From Nyssa sinensis (Eukaryota; Streptophyta; Magnoliopsida; Cornales; Nyssaceae): a stretch of 64,000 nucleotides of DNA. Within the stretch, counting starts at the first letter, position 1; the number at the start of each line of letters is the position of its first letter. This document shows, in pieces, positions 23,258 through 36,570 of the stretch. The position numbers were made by a program, and so were the translations under genes. Location of the stretch: assembly GCA_008638375.1 (NCBI GenBank), contig CM018046.1:48444126-48508125 (forward strand), in the 5' to 3' direction. The notes beneath the pieces were generated by a model. It ran no database searches. It was not told the origin of the DNA and worked only from the letters and a program-made list of their open reading frames with translations.

Positions 23258-25166
23258 TCAAATATGCTTGTTGAGGAAGGCAATGATAAGGTGGTTGACC
23301 TCGTCGGGAAATTGCTCCTGCACAAAGTGGGTGCCCTCTGGCAGGTATGTGATCTCCAAGTCGGGGACATATTCTTTGACCTTTTCAGCTCTTATGTACT
23401 CATCTAGTCCTGGAAATTTAAAGGCATAATCCTTTTCGCCCATGATCAGCAGTGCAGGCACTGTGACTTTAAGATCAGTCACTCCATAATCTTCCAGCCA
23501 AGCCCTACTCAAATCACCAGATTTCCTCAGCCAAATATATAGATAATATCCACAAATTGTTTCATGGGTCATTCGTACGAGTACCCCTGAGAAATTGAAC
23601 TGTGATGTTATAGAAAATTAAATAAAGATCCAAAGTCCCTTTTACCTGTATGGCACCTGCAATGGCGTCTGAAAACCAGATTTCTCGTATAAAGTTGCAT
23701 AGTTTGCTAGATCTTCTTCGGTGAACCAGGGGGGTAGCGGTGTAGACGGATCAACCAAGTCCATTATCTCCTGGTCCTCCTTAGCTACTTGTAGTTCACT
23801 TCCTGAGAATAGAATGTAGATGTTTTTCAGCACAGTCTTAACATCAAAACGGCCAAAGTCCTTTTCGGCTCGCCCTGGCTCCTGCAAAAGAGTTTGAGCC
23901 GAACAAAAGAACATGGCAAATGAATTGATTGTTGTTGCAGTTTTATCTATCTTGTAAAGGTGCAGGGATATGAATTTGCCTGCCATCTCAACACATAGAA
24001 TCCTTTAGGGATGAGCTCGCGAGGGAATGCTTGTGGACCGGTGAGAAGGAATGGAACACCTAGTGTTGCAACTCCTGAAACTCTGTCTGGAAAAAGGAGG
24101 GCAAAGTGGTAAGCTGGCCTTGCCCCAAAATCCTTCCCAACAAGAAAAGCCTGTATATCATAAGAATGGTATTAGCCATTTGGTGAAAAACTTACTAGTT
24201 TATAGCTACACCACTCCACTAAACAACTGGAGCAAAACAAGCAAGAAATGCAAATTTGGTGGTCTATCCCCGGTTGATCTGGTTGAGACAAATCAAGCTG
24301 ACAAGAAAGTTTCAGTTAGTTTAAGCAATTGATAAATGAGTTTTTTTATGATTTATTATGTTGGGTGGTTGTCATGAATTCACTCAAATTCTTTGATGAT
24401 TCGTTACGACCCGAAAAATTACCCGTTTTGTTTGGGTATTTTTGACTTGTTTCGTTTCCTATTTTGTAACCCGCATATATAAGGGTGTTTTTTTTTTAGG
24501 GTTCCTTCCTATGAGTAGAAAGCCGACTTGTGTGAGTCTTCATTGGGTGTAAAGGGATTTTCAGGTTTATAAGTGTTTTGTTTTTGTAATCTCTTTGATA
24601 AATAGTAGATGATTGATTATCGTTGCCCGTAAACGTAGGCATCTTGCTGAACCACGTAAATTGTGTCTTATATATTTTGTTTGAAATCGATTAATTGTGT
24701 TTTATTGCGTTAGCACAACATATTCTTCATGTACTCTATAAAGTTTAATTTAGAAGTTCAGTAAGTAACTTTACTGATTTAAATGTTCAAAATTGTACCT
24801 TAGGGATGTCAAATGAATCAAGGATGACTAAAAGATCATCAACGAGGTCCCTGAACGTTGCCTTTTCTGGCTCCGGAGGCTGGTCAGACAGTCCATAGCC
24901 CCTGTAGTCAAGTGCAATTGCTCGATACCCTGCATTAGCTACTGCTATCATCTGATGCCGCCATGAATACCATATCTCCGGAAACCCATGTAAGAACACC
25001 ACAGCAGGACCTGCGTGATGAATCTACAAACATACATAAATTTGTACAATTACATAGATTTCGACAACATAGTTCATACATGAGATTGGTTTGGACCTGT
25101 TCCTATCTCTGCAACATGAAGCTTTAGCCCTCTTACATCCACATGCTTGTGTTGAATCTTCTCCAT
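23258..25166 (-). CDS. soluble epoxide hydrolase-like alpha/beta hydrolase
   Basis: Five exons: 25097-25166, 24799-25010, 23980-24150, 23646-23881 and 23258-23504, giving 311 residues, close to the usual plant length of about 315. Plant soluble epoxide hydrolases add water to epoxides, for example of fatty acids, in cytosol or peroxisome. Visible features are HGFPE (31-35, oxyanion hole), GKDFGA with nucleophile D101, MGEKDY with acid D255, and [12 protein letters not shown] with H289. A cap domain lies between. All joins restore family-like sequence. Intron 3 (23882-23979) needs a GC donor (CAG|GCAAAT) and a CAG acceptor; the others are GT-AG. The C terminus NKHI has no obvious peroxisomal SKL signal. 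Intron 2 holds a solo LTR. A decayed paralogue lies downstream. Confidence 0.9.
24359..24720 (+). mobile_element. small copia-like solo LTR in an intron
   Basis: The unit begins TGTTGGGTGG and ends GCACAACA, with TG...CA termini. TATTA lies on the left and TATTC on the right (4 of 5 match) as the likely target duplication. Inside are ATATATAAGGG, plausibly the LTR promoter, and a CTGAACCACGTAAATTGTG stretch typical of copia LTR 3' halves. It lies wholly within intron 2 of the epoxide hydrolase gene, opposite in orientation to it. Confidence 0.6.
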
Positions 25167-25169
25167 TTT

Positions 25170-27790
25170 GGTATGAGATAAGAGATGTGTGAAAGAGGAC
25201 AAGATTATACCAGGTTAACTTTATTGATATATTCTCCGAATGGGTCATGTGTTTCATGCTTTGGCTTGATTTTCCCCGTCATGTTTTGTGTCTATGCATA
25301 TTTTAAGTTCAGTTGGTTGGTTGTCATTGTCTTGGTTATGAAAGGTTTGGTTGGTTGTCATTGTCTTGGTTATGAAAGGTAATTACCTATGTTTGCTTCA
25401 CCTAGGGATAACGACAGGACGGGTTCGATATAGGTCCCTCCCCCCATTCCCGCCCTATTTAAAAGTAGCATTCCCCGCCCTGCCAGTTATGTTCCCCATC
25501 TCCGTTTCTGCCCTATCCTCTCAAATGTTGGCCGTTCTAAAAATTAAAGCTAATCAATTAATATTATTATAAATTTCAATCTATATATACACATATATCT
25601 AGACTTATATATGTTAGAGTATTTAACAAAATATGATAATACTAAAGTGTATTTATGTAATTTAAATATATAATAGGAGCAGGGCAGGGTACCTAAATCA
25701 ATCTCCACCCCACCTTGTTTATTATCACGACCCAAAATGATGGGATTTTGCCATCTCTGGTTTCACCTACACATGGTATTGAAAAAAGTAGACCGGATAC
25801 AAACTAAATATTTGGTATTATTTTTGCACAAGGTTTTTTGTGTGACTGTAATGGCTAAATTGGTATTAATAGAGAGTCGAGACCACAATCGTAGACTTGT
25901 GGGTCATCATGGCCTGTGGGCAGCAGAAACAAGGCATTCAATGTTTTGTCTGTTTACTTCTGGCATCGTCACATGAACCAAGTCCTATTTCAAGGCATAT
26001 TTCACGACAAACTCATGTCCATCCAAGGGTGTTTAACGGTGAAAGAACCAGAAGATTGCTTCAATGGCTGGCTTTCAATTTTACAACTGGGAAATGTGGA
26101 TGTGCTTACACAATCCACCGTGAAGCAAACAAAAATGACAGTAGTGCAGAAATATTCTACCAAGATTCCATCTCCATAGAGTATGATAAAGATATCTGAA
26201 TCTATCATTCATGCCACCCAAGTGTGATGGAGCAATCTACCCTCGAAAGTCTGAACACACGAATATGCCTCTTGAAAGCTGGATTTCATCAGATGGTCTA
26301 ACTACTGTTGAACTCTATCTGATCTAATTTTGTTAGGAGTAAACTCAAGATAGACTTAAATTTTGGCATTATTTTCGTACAAAGTGACTCCTTTCGAACT
26401 TGAATTCAGATTTTTGCGTTTGGCATTATAGGCCTTCTATTATTGCACCAAGCATTGTCAATACAATTCCTATAAATAATTATGTAAATTGGTATTCAAA
26501 TAAGACAATCTTTAAGATTTTGCCAACACAATTCAATCTTAGGTCATGCAGGAGATGCCAACCAATCATTTCCTTTAACAATTTATTAAGAATGATTAAA
26601 GTCTCCATTTAGATGCAAACTAAATGAAGAGAATCTTCAAGGTTGCACAAGGCTTGTGTATAAGCTGACAACTCTGGCGATGAGATTGAATGTTCAAGAT
26701 TGGACGAGCAAGCTGTATTTAAACAAACAAAAGATACTGTTTCTCACACGTCTTCATACTTTGGGTTTCACCTCATGATAAAAACACGGAAACCTGAAAC
26801 GAATTGAGCAAAAAGTTGAATTTCTTAAATTCAAGTAATTACTCACCCAACAATAAAAAAAAAAAAATTCTAAAATTCGAAACTGGTATATTATTGATAA
26901 AAAAAAATGTTTATAAAGAGTTCATTACATCATATATAGAGCAAAAAAACTGCTCATTCAAATAGGAATTTACTAATTCTTATATTTCTTATAGAATTAG
27001 GAACAAAGAAATTCAAAAAAAATCAAAATTGAAACTTTTTGCAATTAAGCCCATATTAAGAAACCAGGTAAGAAAAGAAGAAGATAGCCATAAATGACAT
27101 CTTGTTCTAACTTTCTTAAGTGAAGTAATTAAAAATCTAAAATTTTCATAAATAATTAAAACAACTAATTAAATGCCTAAACGAAGAAATTTGGCCAAAA
27201 AGCAACTTCAGTAATGGTCTTAAGGTGATGAGTTTGATCTATCTTGTAGTTTCGAGTCAAAAGTAAGTTTATTGAGCCCCAGAAAACAAACCTGGTAGTA
27301 CTTTGACTTAAAATGAAATTTGTGACATTTTCATTGTTCCAAGAAGTTATCAAACATTTACTCTACATCAACTCAGCCAAAAAAAGTTTAAATATCTGCA
27401 TAATATTATTATTAACATTATGGCCAACAAAAGTTATGCCTGGATTTCCAAAATAAATCAACCTTATTCTCCTTAAAGAATAGATGTACACTGCAGGTGT
27501 GTTTGACTCTACAACAGCAAGAGAAATGCAACTCATACAACATTATATATAATCCCTGTGGTTTGCTGTTTAAGGAAACTGAATCTATCTTCCTCGTAGA
27601 TGTTTATATGTTCCTGCAATAGTTCTTTGAAATCCTGTCCACTGGAAACTCATGAATTGCTAAATTGAATGATGGAGGTGTAAATATTATAGATACATGG
27701 CACAAATTCCTGAACACTTTCAAACCAGTGAGAAAGTTATAACAGTTTCTGGGAATGAGTAGCCAAACAAACCTGCCCAACCAAAACCAG
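25170..27790. other. intergenic DNA between the transporter and hydrolase genes
   Basis: Contains the presumed promoter of the hydrolase gene (minus strand) and the 3' region of the transporter gene. C-rich stretches at 25430-25530 (CCCCGCCC-like) stand out but match no element I know. Open frames around 25900-26200 overlap in three phases and have no family resemblance. Confidence 0.4.
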
Positions 27791-30398
27791 TCATTCTTTC
27801 TGCACTAAATTCTCAACATCTCCCAGCTCCATTTCAACTGCTTGCCACTCATGATGTTCATTCCGAAACAGCAACTCAATCTGCTCCAAAGATTTTCCTT
27901 TTGTTTCTGGAACAAATGTGTAAACAAAGGCAATAGAAAGAGCTGAAATTGCTGAAAATATAAAGAAAGTTCCAGCAACTGTAATTGCATCAGAAACAGA
28001 TAGGAAAGACATGGTGACCAGGCCACTGCATACTCTGTTACCCACAGCCCCTAGTGCTGCTGCTTGAGCTCGCAGCCTTAGAGGGAAGATTTCAGATGTC
28101 AAAACCCAGCAAACTGGACCAATTCCCACGGAAAAGAAAGCTACAGTTCCACACACCGATAATATTGCCAATACAATCCCAACAGGTCCGTCCCCAAGTA
28201 AAGATAGAGTAAGGCCCAAACTGAACAAACACACAGTCATACCAATTGTGCTCATATAGAGCAGTGGCTTTCTCCCAAGTTTGTCAATGAGAAGAATAGC
28301 AACTAATATAAACAATGTCTTTGTAACTCCCACAGCAACTGTTGCAGCAAGAAGATTTGAGTTACCCTCAACACCGGCTCCTTTGAAGATCGTGGGGCTG
28401 TAATACACAGTCGCATCAATACCTGTAATCTGTTGAAAACACTGGATTCCAAAACCAGTGACCAGCATCCGGCGAAGTGAAGGAGAAGGGCTCAACAGTT
28501 CACGCCACACAGCTTTCTCTTCATCCTTCTCTGCATTACCAATTCCAGCAGCTACTTGTATTTCTGCAAGTCTTTCCTCCACCTCTGCCTCATTCTCATT
28601 TGTTTTCAACAACACTGATCTTGCTTCTTCAACTCGGTTCTGCACGACCAACCACCTTGGTGACTCGGGGATTATGCACAGAGCAAATGCAATAAAGACT
28701 GAGGGAAGAATTCCCACACCAAGCATTATCCTCCAGTTTGTGTGCGCTGGAAGACCTGAAAATGCATAGTTAGAGACATAACCAAGTAGGATTCCAAGAT
28801 TTATGAAAATTTCTGGGAATGAGGTGAGGGAGCCTCTAGAAATGGTCGGTGATATCTCAGCGATGTACACAGGGGCAATCATGACTCCAAAGCCAATTCC
28901 AACCCCAGCCAAGAGTCTTCCTATCATTAATATTCGGAATGAAGGAGCAAGAGTCATTACAGCTGCACCTATTTGGAAGATAATAGCAGCTAAACCCATT
29001 GTCCATTTCCTACCAATGACATCTGATGTTCTTCCACCAGCTAAACTACCGAAAAGTGAAACAATGCTCAAACAACCAACAAGAACTTCTTCTTGCACCT
29101 CCGTTATTTTCAGATCTTCTTTAATGAATAGGATTGCTCCACTCATAACACCCACATCTGCACATTGGAAACCCAAATTATCAAAATGTAATTGAATTTC
29201 AGCAAACTAAGCAATTGTGTAAACCAGACAGTATGAAGCATTTACTGAATTTTCTAATTGACAGTATTGGATTTTAGATAAAGAACATCAATTAAATGGG
29301 CACCTAAACCCCTAGAATTAACTGTGTATGCAATAGAAAATTCAAATAAAAAGCACAAAAACACAGCAGAAGACATAATTTAGCATTGTGCCAAGTCTGT
29401 CAGAGAGGAAATGAAAAGAAGTCACTAGCTTTGAGTCAAAACTTAAAAGACTTCTGATCTCTAATCTCATTTAACGAGAGTGGTATTCTTATGCACCCCT
29501 ATCAATTTCTTGCCAAAGCAAATGTTCAAAGCTCAGGTACTGAAAGTTACATAAGAGGTGCTCCATGTCTAACAATAGAATCAAGCAAATAAGTTATGAA
29601 CTGTTCTGCTGAAAAAGTGTATTGGATTACCATACTGGCATCAAACCCAAGAATTTTAATCCAGCAATTTTCCCATCTGGCATTCCCATTTCCGAATCAC
29701 CAATTCAAATCGAAATTGATAGGAATCTTGCATTTTTATGAAATTATATTGTTAACCTATACTTCTGGCTATTATGTTAAGCAAGGAGGCATTTTGGTCT
29801 CTGCCCTCTTCTCTTCCAAATACCCCATGCCCTGAACAGAGAATTAACAGTCAAACGCATATTTCATGGGTCAGCTAAATCCCTCCACGTTTTCATGCTG
29901 CAATAAAGCCTGCTTCCCTCTAATGATCAAGAATCTAAGGAACCCAAAAAGAAATAAGGTTCGAATATGCATCCAATGAACTAAGAAACAGCATTGATTT
30001 GCCTTTTGATGTAGTTTCTGTGGACTGCCAATAAAAATTATTTTCATATTTAGCCACCAAGCACACAAAACAGTCCTTGATTTAATTGTGAGATTGAACC
30101 AGTCAAAGCATATCAAAAAGAAAAAAATAGGATTGCAATGTTAGGGGGGTGGGGAATTAGAGGACTTACCATAGCCAAGAAGAACAGAATTGAGAGATGC
30201 AAAAATGGCACAGGCAATAACATATTTCCTTTTACTGTTGCTCTTTTTCTGCTGCTGATGATTGTGGTGTGAAGTATCATCATAACCATCTTCTGTGTGC
30301 TCAGAATCCATCCTCTTATACTTGTTTTTACTTCCCAAAGAAACACCAGACAACCCCATCTCACCATTCCCATTTTCTTGGATGCCAACCAACCCCAT
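27791..30398 (-). CDS. PLT4: polyol/monosaccharide transporter, PLT4 type
   Basis: Two exons, 30170-30398 and 27791-29157, joined across a 1012 bp GT-AG intron that splits the Asp of LLGYD, giving 531 residues. This is a twelve-helix major facilitator of the sugar-porter family, moving polyols or monosaccharides with protons across the plasma membrane. Visible signatures are GYDVGVMSGA in helix 1, GGRTSDVIGRKW in loop 2-3, PESPRWL, QQITGIDATVYYSP in helix 7, DKLGRKPLL, and PETKGKSLEQIE near the C terminus. The N-terminal 55 residues are hydrophilic and His/Gln/Lys-rich. The start at 30398 is the first true ATG in frame; the codon opening the frame further upstream is TTG. The overall sequence is closest to my memory of Arabidopsis PLT4 (At2g20780). 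Substrate specificity is inferred. Confidence 0.92.
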
Positions 30399-30637
30399 CT
30401 CTCCTATCAGATCTCTGCCTATTTCCAACCAAAAACCAGAAAAATGCTAACAGACTCAGAAATCTTAATGGGGTTTTCAACTCTTCAAACTCAATTCTAA
30501 ACCCAAGATCTGGCTTCCAGATCTGAAAGAGAAGAAAACCAAACAAGTGGGACCCCTTGTCATGCAAGCAAACCTTTTACTTGGTAAATGGTAAACATCG
30601 CCCGGTCCTGACTCTTGACCTTGAATTAAGAATAAGA

Positions 30638-30644
30638 ATTTATA
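30638..30644 (-). promoter_or_regulatory. TATA box candidate for the transporter gene
   Basis: On the minus strand CTATAAAT lies about 240 bp upstream of the ATG at 30398, which leaves room for a leader of about 200 bases. Assigned by position and sequence only. Confidence 0.35.
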
Positions 30645-30649
30645 GAGAT

Positions 30650-31413
30650 TTCCAGGTAACAGCTGTGGAGTAATAATATAATAATTAATTTCAAAAAAAA
30701 AAAGAGGTTATAGTTTGCTGTTTTGTTAGGGGAATCTCTTGTCACTGTGAGATCTTCCTTTATAAGGAATGAGCTTTCTTAATTTTTCTCTCTTTAGGGT
30801 TCTTGGGTATTTGTTGAGGTTTCTTGTAGTAGGTTTTGTATGTTAAAGGTTGAGCAAAAATGAGCGGAGGAATGGCGGGTAGCAGACGCCTTTGCTGAAG
30901 TAATGTAATCTAACTTTGGTAACAGAACAAAGATTAAAGATTAATGGGAGAATAATACCATTTTCAATAATAAAACATTATGAGAGAAAATTTAGGTGAT
31001 TAGTAGCTTTTTCAATTTTTCTAAAAGTGAAAATATTTAGAGAGAAGAAAATATTTATTTAATAATTTTTTGAAATACTAATAGAATTCTTAAATAAATA
31101 ATTTAAAAATTAGACAATTATCAAATAAAAAATGTAAAATTATCATAAAAAATAATTAAAAAAAATCTTTTCTTTTTTAATTAATTATTTAAACAAGAAA
31201 TAATTAAAAAAAATTTCTTATATCTCTCCTGAATATTCAAAGAATACCAAGATGAATAATTTTTCTTTCTTTTCTCTTTTATTTTAAATTATTATTTATG
31301 TTTTTTTTTCTAAAACTTTCAAACAAGCCAAAAAAAGTACAAAATCTTAATTGGAAAAAAATTCATTATGTATAACATTACATTATCCATAGATCTCATT
31401 TTATTGTGTTTTG

Positions 31414-31464
<51 letters not shown>

Positions 31465-31520
31465 AGAGTGCAAAAGCGAATACAACTTTTGTCCTCTCAC
31501 ACCCTAATCCAAGGAAACGG
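30650..31520. other. AT-rich intergenic DNA with (AT)n tract
   Basis: No gene is recognised. A plus-strand stretch near 30760-30890 has a TATAAGG, a pyrimidine-rich leader-like sequence and a 12-codon ATG frame, too little to call. A long (AT)n tract spans about 31419-31460. Confidence 0.5.
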
Positions 31521-34500
31521 CGAGAAACTCACAACTTCTAATTCCAATAGGACTTCCAATAAAAAAAGAAGGAAAAAATAAAAAAAGTTGGAAGAGAAAA
31601 CGAGTAAATGAATTTTCAAACCCATAGCCCCCATAGAGAGACAAATCTAATTGAGTGGTTCAAAGTTGAAACAGAGTGGGTGGAACCTTCGTAGATTCCC
31701 AGGAATAATAATATAATTCATACACGATTGTCCTATCACCAATTGCGTGCAAGGTCGTGTCTGAAACCCACTCTTCCCCTCAGCAATTTCTCGTCTCATT
31801 CACAGTGACGATTTTCTTTTAATTTAAGATAAATTACATCAATTTTTTTTTAAAATTTTTAATAAATATAAAAATATTTTTACTAATATTTATTTCTCAT
31901 ATTTTTATTGATAAACTATAAACTATAAATACATTCCTTTCAGTATAAATTTTTTTTAAAAAAAATGGCAAAAATATTTCTTTCAATTTTATTTATTTTT
32001 ACATTTTAATAAGATTTTGAATAAATTTGTTTAAACTTTTTTATTTTTAAATAAATATTAATTAAAAATTTATTTGACTAAAAAATATATAAGTTATTTA
32101 TCATAAATTTATTTGTATATACCATGAAAAGTTTATTTTTAAAAAGTTTAAAAAATAATTAAAATAAAATAAAACATACATAATAGAAACACTTTTGTCA
32201 TTTTGAAATAAAAAAAAAAAAGAATTGAAGAAAAATTATTTATAATTTTTTAATAAAAATAAAAAAAGATTAATATCATTTTAAAAATCTCATAAAATAT
32301 TTAAATTATTTCATACAATGAGTAAACCACAAATGCTAATCCCAATAGGGTCTCCCAATAAAATAAAATATGAAAAAAAGGGAAGAGAAAAAGCATGACT
32401 AATTGATTTTAGAAAACAGTTAGGATAGGACCGACCAAACTCACAGCCCCCTGAGAGAGAGAGAGAGAGAGATCTAATAAATTAGTTCAAAGTTGAAACA
32501 GAATGAGTGCAAGGAGCATTAGTATATACCCAGGAATACTAAAATTCATAAACCAATTGCATGAATTATGTTTGCAAGGTCGTGTGTAAAACCACTCTCA
32601 TTGAAATGCATTTATTATTGCATCGCTTAGCTATCATCTATAGTCGTAAAGTAAACAGATCGGATTAGATTAGATTGTATTTGGAGTGATTCGTGTTAAA
32701 AAAATTAATGGATTGCATTAGATCAGTTAATCGATTTAAAAATTTATAATCCAAATCTAACTTTATTAAGTTAAGTCGATTTGATAATAATATTAACTTA
32801 TATTATTATGTATATGAAATATTATGTTATAATATGTATATATAATATAAAATTTAAAATATATAAATTCAACTTAAACAATTCTTATATAATTCAATAT
32901 TTAACATATTATAAAATTTTAAAATATATATTATAATATTATATATATATATAAAGTTAATATAGATGTTATATTTAATTAATAGATCAGATTTGTTTAA
33001 TTCATATCACATCTATTTAGCTAAAGGAATTAATAGATTTGATTTGGATTTGGATCATGATCCGATTCATTAACAGTCCTAATATCATCTTCAAATTCAT
33101 TTTTATATGAAAGTATTTTTTAAAATTAAAAAATGATTGATCTCATTTTTTTACTTTAATCATTCAATCTTTAAATTACTATTTATTCTCCAAATCGCTT
33201 TAAAAATCCACCTAACAATTTTATATTTTGGCATCTTCGAATTTATCTTCATTTTTGCATGAATAGTGAATTGAAGAAAAATATCAAATTTTTCTCAATC
33301 TTTATATTTGATGATTGGAAATGAAAACCCATTTTCATATTTTCATGTTATGAAAATAAGTTAAGTTGTAGTTGAGTTTTTCTATTCTATCTTTATATAT
33401 GTGTTTGGCTTAAAATGCTCTTCAGTATTAATTAATTTGTGAAATATCTCAATTTCAATTTTCAACAACAAAATTATTAACATTACAGCTTAATCTAAAA
33501 TATAAACAAGTTGATAAATAGCAAAAGTGGTGACGTATATTTCTATTTGAGAACAAAAATTTTAAAAAATAAATCTCAATAATATATTACGTGTTCTTAC
33601 TGTACAAGTATATATATTAAAAATACGGGTTGAAATCTTCATTCAAGATGAAAAAAATGTACAATAGTTAACATATGAAAACAGAATAAGTGAAATTTCG
33701 AGACTTAATGATCAACCCATCATTTATAACGGAGATAAAATATATAATCTTTACGGTAATCATTATAATTACTGCTTAGTATAATTATATAAAATAATTT
33801 ACAAAACATTTTATATTATTTTAAAGTAACAGTAGATGAAGTTGATAAAAAAAATTAACCATGGTATGATGGTTATAGAGTTTGCGATAAAAGAGTCAGA
33901 TGGAACAAAATGATACAAGAGTAACAACAAAAAAATATAGATTTATAGAGAAATAATGCATTGAATTATAATATAATACTTTGTCAAAGTATTCTCATTT
34001 TAACTATAATCATGACTATAGATAAAAGCTGTAAAAATCATTACAGAAGGCGGAATTAACCCTAAAAATTAATCATTAATCGTGAAGCAACATGAGACCT
34101 TGAATTTTACAATATCATAAATATAGTTATCTTAAAAATGGGTCATTTATGCTAACAGTAAAACTATTGTCAAATTCCCCCTTAGCAATTTCTCGTCCCA
34201 TTCGTTTAATTTTGGATAAGTTACATCGATTATTCTTAAATATTTTTATAATTATAATAAAATTTTTGATTTCTCATATTTTTATTGATAAACTATAAAT
34301 TATAAATACATTCCTTCCGGTCTAATTTTTTAAAAAAAATGACAAAATTTTTTATTTCATTTTTTTCACATTTTAATAAGATTTTGACTAAATTTTTTTA
34401 TTTTATTTTTCAATAAATATTAATTAAAACCTTATTTGACTAAAAAACTATAAGTTTTTTTTTTATCTTAAATTTATTTGTTTATAAAATGAAAAGTTTC

Positions 34501-36570
34501 TTTTAAAAAAGTTACAAAAATAGTCAAATTTGAAAAAATGCAAAAAAACACATGAAAGGGTATTTTGTCATTTAGAAAAAAATAGACTGGATAAGAAATA
34601 TTTGTAATTTGTCAATAAAATAAAGAAAATCAATATAATTTAAAAAATCTTTAAAAGAAAATAATGTAATTTATCCTTAATTAAAATTTTTTTTTTCCAT
34701 ACAACAAGAAACCACAAATCCTAATCCCAATAAAAAAAAAAAGTGTTATGAAAAAACATGACTAATTGATTTTAGAAAACAGTTAGGATAGGACCGACCA
34801 AACTCACAGCCCCCATAGAGAGAGAGAGAGAGAGAAATCTAATAGAATAGTTCAAAGTTGAAACAGAATGAGTGGAAGGTGCATTATTAGATCCCCAGGA
34901 ATAATAAAATTCATACACCAATTGCATGAGTTCTGTTTGCAAGGTCGTGTGTGAAAACCACTGTCCAGTCATTGCAAAACCTCATCTGAAATGCATTTGT
35001 TATTGCATCCGGTAGCTATCATCTAATACTCCTAAACTATCATCGGATTCAGATTATATTTCGAGGGATTCGTATCTTATTTATTAATAAAGTTAATAGA
35101 TTGCATCGGATCGGTTAATCAATTTAAAAAATTCTTAATCTAAATCTGAATTTATTAATTATCAGATCAGATCAAATTAGATCTGATAATAATATTAATC
35201 TATATTATGTATACAAAATATTATGTTATAATATGTATATATTGTATAAAGTTTAAAACATATAAACTCAACTTAGGAAATTTTATATAATTCAATATTT
35301 AACATATTATAAAATGTTAAAATATATATATATATAATATATATAAAAAGTTTATATATGTTATATTTAATCGGATCGGATTTATTTAATCCATATCCAA
35401 TCTATTTAGCTAAAAGAATTAACGGATTATCATCGGATCAATTTTTTTTGTAATATATCTGGATAAATGAATTGGATTCGAATCAAGATCTAATTCATTA
35501 ACAGTCCTATCCTAGTATCATCTCCAAATTCATTTTTATTTTAAAAATTTTAAAATGATTGATCCCACATTTTTACTCGAATTATTTAATCTTTAAAATT
35601 ACTATTCATTCTCCAAATCCCCTATTTTTTATTTTAAAAAAATAAAAATTCACCTAACAAGTTTATATTTTGGCTTCTTCGAATTTATCTTCATTTTGAA
35701 TGAATAGTGAATTGAAGAAAAATAATAATTTTTTCTCAATATTTATATAAATTTGATGATTGGAAATGAAAACCCATTTTCATATTTTCATTTTATAAAA
35801 ATAATTTGTAGTTGAGTTTTTCTATTCTATCTTTATATATGCGTTTGGCTTGAAAGGCTCTTCAGTAATGATTTGTGAAGTAGGTCAATTTCAATTTTCA
35901 ACAACAAATTTATTAACATTATAGTTTAATCTAGAATATAAAGTACAAGTTGATAATTCAGAACAAAAATTTTAGAAAGTAAATCTCTATAATATATTAG
36001 GTTTTACTACTATACAAGTATATTAAAAATATAGATTGAAATCTTCATCCAATGATGAGAGAAATGTTCAATAGTTAACATATGAAAATAGAATAATTGA
36101 AACTTGGAGACATAATATCAACCCATCATTTATAATGGAAGAAAACATTATGGTAATCATTGTAATTATTGCTTGGTAAAACTATATAAAATAATTTGCA
36201 AAACATATTATATTACTTTAAAGTAACAATAGATGAAGTTGATAATACATATATATATATATATATATAACCATGGTATATATGATGATTGTAGAGTTTG
36301 TAATAAAAGAGCCACAATAACAAAAGATGAAACAAAATGCTACAGTGTAACAACAAAAGTATAAATTTCATCCCCAAGTTACATAAATTATAGAGAAATA
36401 ATGCATTGAATTAGAATAACATTTTGTCAAAGTATTCTCATTTTAACTATAATCATGACTAAAGATAAAAGCTGTATAAATCATTAAAGAATGAATAATC
36501 CTAAAAATTAACCATTAAAGCAACATGAGACCCTTGAATTTTACAGTATCATAAATACAGTTCTCTTAAT
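31520..36570. repeat. direct tandem duplication of a roughly 2.4 kb AT-rich unit, plus a partial third copy
   Basis: Copy A spans about 31780-34170 and copy B about 34180-36570. Anchors recur in order at offsets of about 2360-2445: GCAATTTCTCGTC, ACTAATTGATTTTAGAAAAC (32398 and 34761), a GA microsatellite followed by TAGTTCAAAGTTGAAACAGA, GATGATTGGAAATGAAAACC (33311 and 35755), and CTTTGTCAAAGTATTCTC. A partial copy of the GA/TTCAAAGTTGAAACAGAG block with GCAAGGTCGTGT lies at about 31525-31780. The unit has no ORF, no TG...CA ends and no obvious terminal repeats. The copies differ by many small indels, so the duplication is not recent. Confidence 0.8.

Noticed and set aside
29158..29176. Using the ATG near 29176 as the transporter start
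   Set aside because: It lies in the intron. Splicing to 30170-30398 restores helix 1 (LLGYDVGVMSG), which the shorter form would lack.
28458..29195. Plus-strand frames of 103 and 130 codons opposite the transporter
   Set aside because: They are antisense shadows of a conserved twelve-helix transporter.
30860..30898. 12-codon ATG frame after a TATA-like and pyrimidine-rich leader on the plus strand
   Set aside because: Too short and without homology. A divergent transcript is possible but the sequence alone does not support it.
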